The notes beneath the pieces are model-generated. The model was given only the letters and a program-made list of their open reading frames with translations. It had not been told where the DNA came from and made no database searches. From Arabidopsis thaliana (Eukaryota; Streptophyta; Magnoliopsida; Brassicales; Brassicaceae), in assembly GCF_000001735.4 (NCBI RefSeq), contig NC_003076.8:4960001-5024000 (forward strand): a stretch of 64,000 nucleotides of DNA, read 5' to 3'. Positions 58,947-64,000 of the stretch are shown in pieces. Within the stretch, counting starts at the first letter, position 1. Each line of letters opens with the position of its first letter. The position numbers and the translations under genes were made by a program.

Positions 58947-60105
58947 TTAACAACGAGCTCCAAAACATAAACAGACACATTTGTTCTGTTTCAGATCACC
59001 TTTAGGCTTCTTCTTCTTCTTTTCTGTTTTAAACCATTAGCAAAGCAAATGATCTTCAGATTCTCATACAAATGCATAACCTTAACAGATGAGGTTTTCA
59101 AACAGTATATACTATGAACAATGCTTAAGAATCTAAAGATTACCTTTTTCAGTAACTTGATGTTGAATTATAACATGCATTGTGGTGACAGCACCTGAGA
59201 AATTGCCGACGGGACTCCTGCAATCTCCAACCGTTTTGTTGTTCTCCAATATTCTACCCGCGCTTATCAGTTTAACATCTTTCACTGTCTTTGGCCCGTT
59301 CTCCTTATCTGCTCACATTCATACAAACAAGCAAAACCATAAAGGGTTAATCAATTTCATATCTTTCAGTGTCTTTGCCACATTCTCCTTAGCTGCTCAA
59401 AATTATACAAACAAGCAAAACCATAACACCAATGACTCACAATCAGGTTTTGATATTATCACAGATATAGGCGAAAAACCAATGCAGGTCCTCATGGAGA
59501 AGCGAGAAGGCGTTCTTGTTAAGTCCAGTGCAGTGCAGGACTAATGTAACTAGCCTAGGGGTGATGCAGGGAAGTGTAGCTTTGCCAGCTCAGTAATAGA
59601 CCTCATCGGTTAGTTGAGAGCTGAAGGTTTAAGAAGCTGATTGGTCTAGATAATTTGGGGGCATTGGGGAGAAAGAAGAGTTGTACAGAAATTACTCTCT
59701 CGTTTGCTCTAATTCTGTTTCAGTCTCTTCTTACGTTTGGTCATTGATTTATCTTTGTAACCAGTTTCTCAAGGATCAATAAAGAGGGCAATGAGTTTCT
59801 GAACCTAACAAAAGGCTAAATATGAAAGTTTCTTTACAATGCAATTCTAAAGTCTAAACCATTCTAGTCATGGAGAAATCGCCAGACCGATAAAGCTTAA
59901 CGCGGCTTTATCTCATTGCATAAATGAATATCATCAATACATGTAAAGCAGAGTAAGAGCATAGACACTGACCTCTTGGCCACTGAGCAACAACGGTTTC
60001 TTTCAATGTAGCAACGGTAGTAGCATCAGGAAACAATTTAGGACCGATATCAGAACCATCGTTAAGCCGGAACTTAATCTCTAATTGATCCTTCACCTCT
60101 GCCAT
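58947..60105 (-). CDS. MUB2: membrane-anchored ubiquitin-fold protein MUB2
   Basis: Three exons (60105-59973, 59308-59144, 59023-58947) give 124 aa. The ubiquitin-like beta-grasp fold covers residues ~5-105 (LEIKFRLNDGSDIGPK, TVATLKETVVAQWP, KLISAGRILENNKTV, MHVIIQHQV). A Lys run (EKEKKKKKPKG) and a Cys-rich end (KCVCLCFGARC) follow; this tail lacks a classic CaaX box, which fits anchoring by S-acylation and is not the prenylation seen in other MUBs. MUBs sit at the plasma membrane and dock group VI E2 enzymes. A leader intron (about 60126-60569) is likely. Intron 1 contains a partial duplication of the exon 2 start (see repeat). Confidence 0.93.
59273..59426 (-). repeat. 84-bp-period tandem duplication across the MUB2 exon 2 acceptor
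   Basis: Bases 59273-59342 (start of exon 2 plus the adjoining intron) recur as 59357-59426 inside intron 1, diverged at a modest number of positions. Both copies share the intron-side text ACAAACAAGCAAAACCATAA and an AG acceptor. The distal copy would encode AKENVAKTLKD where the real exon encodes DKENGPKTVKD. Confidence 0.85.
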
Positions 60106-61432
60106 ATATCTCTCTAAAGGAATGACCTAACAAGAACTCAAAACGAGACAGTGTATCAAGAAGTTCAACCGAAGCAACCGAGATTTGAGCTTTAAAAAAC
60201 TCTAAATTGAAACCTCGTTTGCTTTGATCCTATCTGCAATAAATCAAAAACAAGGAACCAATTGTTTCACACAAGAACAAATTCTCAAGCAGCTACAAAA
60301 ACATGTTTTCTCTAGCTCAAGTCTCAATGTGAACCCTAATGAAACTTATGGATTGGTAGATGATCCTGAATGGTGAAAATGAATATAAGAAACGCATTGA
60401 TCAAATAATATGAATCCTAAGAATAGCAAAGATCATTCCTTGAAAATATGATCGATCATGAATCGTATTATCTCCGAAAGGAACAACAAAAGTACCAATG
60501 GAACTCAATCTGGTATTAGATTAACCGATGGAACACGAACAAAAAGAAACCCTAATTAGGTGTTCTTACTTGGGTCCGCTACTGATCTGAGTTTGATGAG
60601 GAATCAGAGAAGGATCTTCGAAACCTCACATCACAGAGGAGAGAAGAAAGAGAGAATGATTAAGAGAGATCTCACTCATAAGGTTTGAGAATAAATTGCA
60701 GCCAAAATGTTCCCCAAATCCTTTTTATGTCCTTGTTCTTCTTCTTCTTCTTCCCATCTCTACGCCAATTAAAATGCTCTACCTTTTAAATTCCTTTTAA
60801 AAATAATAATTATATTACCAAATGCTCTCTGTACATTGATATGATCTCATTTTTATTTGTACATTCAAAAGCTATTGGAGATTTTTGTTTGTTTGGTTAA
60901 TCATCAACGATCTTTGTAGAGATTACATTCAAAATCACAGCTCGAAAAGATTAGGAACTGAAATGATGATATTAATAAGAAATGTGGAGCAAATAGCAAC
61001 AAAACAAGTGTATAAGTGTGTTCCTCAATTTATCAACAACTGGCTTTTCTGGTCATAACCTCTCCCTCTCTCTCTTAATAACCAAAAAAGAATTATAAAC
61101 CCAATCTTTCTTTCCCCATTCTTATAAAAAGATTCAAGAATTGGATTCTCCAAAAGAATTTCAAAAAAAGGGTAACCTTCTATTTTACAGAAAGAATGAA
61201 TCTTTATCTCTCTCTCTCTCTTTCTCTTATGCAACCTTCCCTTCGCTGCAACCAAGTTTCTCTTATGTATGTGGCAAACTAAATTTCTGATTCTTCCTTC
61301 TTTAGACTGAGTGTAATATCTGCAGACTGCCTTGTCTTTTTTACTACTTCTCCTCTTTTACACCTGTAACTACCTTCATGATCATACACCTGTAACTCTT
61401 ACCTTCATGATCATCTCAAAGTTTCGGTTTTC
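60106..61432. other. MUB2 leader region and GAUT14 3' flank
   Basis: Contains the inferred MUB2 5' UTR exon (ending CAA|gtaag at 60570) and leader intron. The right part is the 3' UTR of GAUT14 with CT-rich simple sequence. No gene. Confidence 0.5.
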
Positions 61433-64000
61433 CTACTCCAATATGTGACAGTTCTTGATGAAATCATTTGAGTAGTTGACGTATTTGGTCCAGAATGGCC
61501 GCAGATGCTCGAAACCAATCTCCAGCCATGGCTTTGACTGCCCATTGTAGTGGATCACTGCTGCTTTCTTCACATTTTCTATGTTGGTCTTGCTCTGGTA
61601 GCCTAATCCTAGCATATGCCATGACGAGTCTATTATGTGTACGTGACCCTTGAACGCGATAAGAGCAGGAGGCAAGGTTCCAAGTTTCCACATTGTCAGA
61701 TTTGACTTTAGATTCTGTTCCAAAGCAAAAGTAAACAGAGTAGATTAGAGAGGTAACTTTAGATTCTGCTAAAGAAAAACAAAAAAGTGTAAGCTTATTC
61801 GATAGAGTTACCTCTCTAAGCCAAGAGTGATACGTTTCTCTGATATTTGTTTTCCTCCAAGCTTGTAGATCGAAGATATTCATACCATATGCCCAAGCAC
61901 ATTCTTCAGGATCTAAATGCTTTGCGATGAGCGGGTGAGAGAAATTGAAGTAGTTCCTTAAACGCTTTGACATCACCCATTCATCTTCACCCCTGCAAGT
62001 CTCTACTGCCCCATTGACCTTACCACCGAGGTCAACATCCCAAAGTGGAGTTAAGTCTCCCTGGACAACTATATCATCGTCTAAGAAAACCACCTTGTCC
62101 AAGTTCGGGAAAAGCTATTCCAAAAAAAGAGACGAAATTGGCAAATGATTTAGAATCCCCATGAGTTCTATTGCAAGTTCAAACTAGGGGATAAAGATTT
62201 ACCTCTGGTATATATATTCTAAGATGGTTGAGCAAAGATATGTATTTTGGACTTCTAGACTGCAATTTTGAAGCAAATGTTCGAGGAGTTGTTTCGGTGA
62301 GGTTTGCCCCAGCGACATGATTCCCATGATAATAGTCCCTGACACCATTATGGCTTTCCACAGCTTCCAAAACCGGAACATTCTCTCTCGTCAACCAGTC
62401 AAACTGATGAACACCTTTAACCTCAACAATTGCTGGTGCAACAGAATTAAGCGCAAACCATGAATGCATACCCGCATAGGTTTTCTTGTCTGTAATGATG
62501 TGAAAGACAATTTTCTCGGGTTTTGAAGATGACTGAACAGCGGATGAGACCACAACTGAGGCAGCCAAAATATTGTCCGTGGACAAAATAAAGTGGTGGT
62601 AAGCATTATCTGAAAGAACAGGGAGAAACTCTGGTGAAGGAAGCTGTCTTCGAGCATGAGCATTGGAGGAATATTCATCTGTCAGTCTTAGAGAGAGACA
62701 ATGAATGCCTTTGGGAATGGAACTTGCTGCAAAGTGCTTGTTCATAAGTTCTGCAAATTTCGATTCCCTCATATCACGTTCAAACTTCTCCATCTGTTCA
62801 AGACAAGATAGAGATATATCACATATGATAATCTTCCCATTGATATGGCTCACTTTAGAGAGCAACAAGAATTAACAAAGATCTCTTCCAAATGCAAATA
62901 AAAAAGAAAAGAAACCAACTTGACAATTGCAAGAGCCACAGATAGATGCAAAATATTTTCTAACTAAACAAAAACAAATGTCCTTTTGATGCAAGTATAT
63001 AATATGTAGGATCAGAAATAATTTCAGATTAGACAAAGCGTACCATGGCTCGCAGCACAAGAGCAAATGTTTTTGCATCATAGTGGTTATTCTTCATATC
63101 GGAAACAAGTTGACTAAAAGAATTTGGAAGCTTCAAACCATCTGGAATTTCTTGAGTGCTTACTTCGTTTAGAATTTTATAAAAGTCTCTAGCTAGTCTC
63201 TGTAGCAAGAGAAACATGAGATAAATAAATTCACAATATGAAAAGATACTGAAAATTAGCCGACGAAAGAAACCACTCACCTCTGAATCATCTACCCTAC
63301 CAAGAAGACGTGGACCTATCCGCCTCCCTAAACAATCTGAAAGTAAGAAGCAAAGGGGGAGAAACTTTAATGAGAGGGTCACAAGAGCACTGGGGAGATA
63401 CATGGAAGCTGATCATTCAATTGAAATTAACACCGATCTTGAATGGAAAACCTCAACACATGAACACACAGCATAAAGATAAATGTAGAGGGAAAAAGAC
63501 CCTAAAGACATATAATTTGGTTCAAATCTAGTAATGCAGAGAAATCTTAACACACAAAAAAAAAAGGAATTCAACAAAATTTGTCATTCAGCTCCACAAT
63601 CCAACAAAATGCATTGATATGGAAAAGTGAGAAATAGATGGTGAAAAGTATATGTACACCTAACAATTAAGGTAGTACAGCTCAATGAAAACCAGGATCT
63701 TACAAAATCATTAGTGGGGACCTAACAAGAAGAATCCAAAATCAACCAAACGTTGTTGACTTAAGCCAATCCAAGTACAATCCTAAGCATCACAAATGGA
63801 TACAACAAAAAACTAACAAGATGTTTTTGCCAAGGAACAACACTAAAGAAGAAAACTTGTAAAACGTTTCTATCCACAACAGAGAATCCTTGAATTAGGC
63901 AACAGAAAACTTGAGATCCGAACCAATTAAGATGAAAAAGAGAACAAATGAGATTACCAATGGAGGAGCATTTGTTGACACCCTCAAGGGTAACAACAGC
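61433..64000 (-). CDS. GAUT14: galacturonosyltransferase-like protein GAUT14, 5' end outside window
   Basis: Six exons visible: 64000-63958 (partial), 63336-63281, 63199-63044, 62793-62203, 62114-61812, 61714-61433. 476 residues lie in the window, so about 56 N-terminal residues (with the transmembrane anchor) are missing. The glycosyltransferase family 8 domain shows the DxD-type metal/UDP-sugar site VVFLDDDIVVQGDLTPLW, DEYSSNAHARRQLPSPE earlier, and the C-terminal HYNGQSKPWLEIG and FWTKYVNYSND motifs that define GAUTs. These Golgi type II membrane enzymes transfer galacturonic acid from UDP-GalA in pectin synthesis. The reading frame is intact through all visible junctions. Confidence 0.93.

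Noticed and set aside
1-64000. Search for tRNA, rRNA, CRISPR or bacterial-type systems
   Set aside because: No tRNA T-loop with matching arms, no rRNA, no spaced repeats; the window is ordinary plant nuclear DNA.

Overview
The window is plant nuclear DNA: AT-rich intergenic sequence, GT-AG introns of about 70-500 bp, and plant-specific families (DRM methyltransferase, CASP, PPR, ENODL, GAUT, SPX). Recognised proteins and their order match Arabidopsis thaliana chromosome 5, about AT5G15270 to AT5G15470. This identification rests on remembered protein sequences and gene order, not on a database search. Exon models were joined by hand; for CASP5, MYB16, SPX4, ENODL17, the SpoU methylase, MUSE3, CNGC2, CLPB3 and MUB2 the exons sum to an intact frame and, where remembered, the expected length.

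Layout. 0-8 kb: 3' end of a KH-domain gene (+), a long intronless P-class PPR gene (+), and CASP5 (+). 8-14.9 kb: an E-type PPR gene (-), a Helitron fragment, a small secreted S1-like gene (-), then about 3.4 kb without a convincing protein gene. 14.9-24.2 kb: MYB16 (+), a tiny ATP synthase subunit e gene (+), SPX4 (+), and a DYW-type PPR gene (-) convergent with SPX4. 25-31 kb: ENODL17 (-), then a gene-poor stretch holding a 1.66-kb noncoding retroposon with a perfect 15-bp target duplication. 31-43 kb: DRM1 (+), a SpoU RNA methyltransferase (+), and the 16-exon U-box E4 ligase MUSE3 (-). 43-50 kb: CNGC2/DND1 (-) and a solo LTR with a perfect 5-bp target duplication. 50-64 kb: a calmodulin-binding-domain gene (+), the F-box gene EDL1 (+), CLPB3 (-), MUB2 (-), and GAUT14 (-), which runs off the right edge.

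Plant genes are not operonic, so functional links between neighbours are limited. Three PPR genes lie within 22 kb, and two regulators of immunity (MUSE3, CNGC2) are adjacent. Only convergent pairs such as SPX4/PPR and EDL1/CLPB3 show tight spacing.

I found no evidence of a wholly new biological system. The most interesting sequence-level observations are: the cleanly delimited retroposon, solo LTR and Helitron; a partial tandem duplication of the MUB2 exon 2 acceptor that makes a decoy splice site leading to a stop; spliced or overlapping upstream ORFs; a heat-shock-element-like site upstream of CLPB3; and a small unexplained ORF with a strong start context between MUSE3 and CNGC2.
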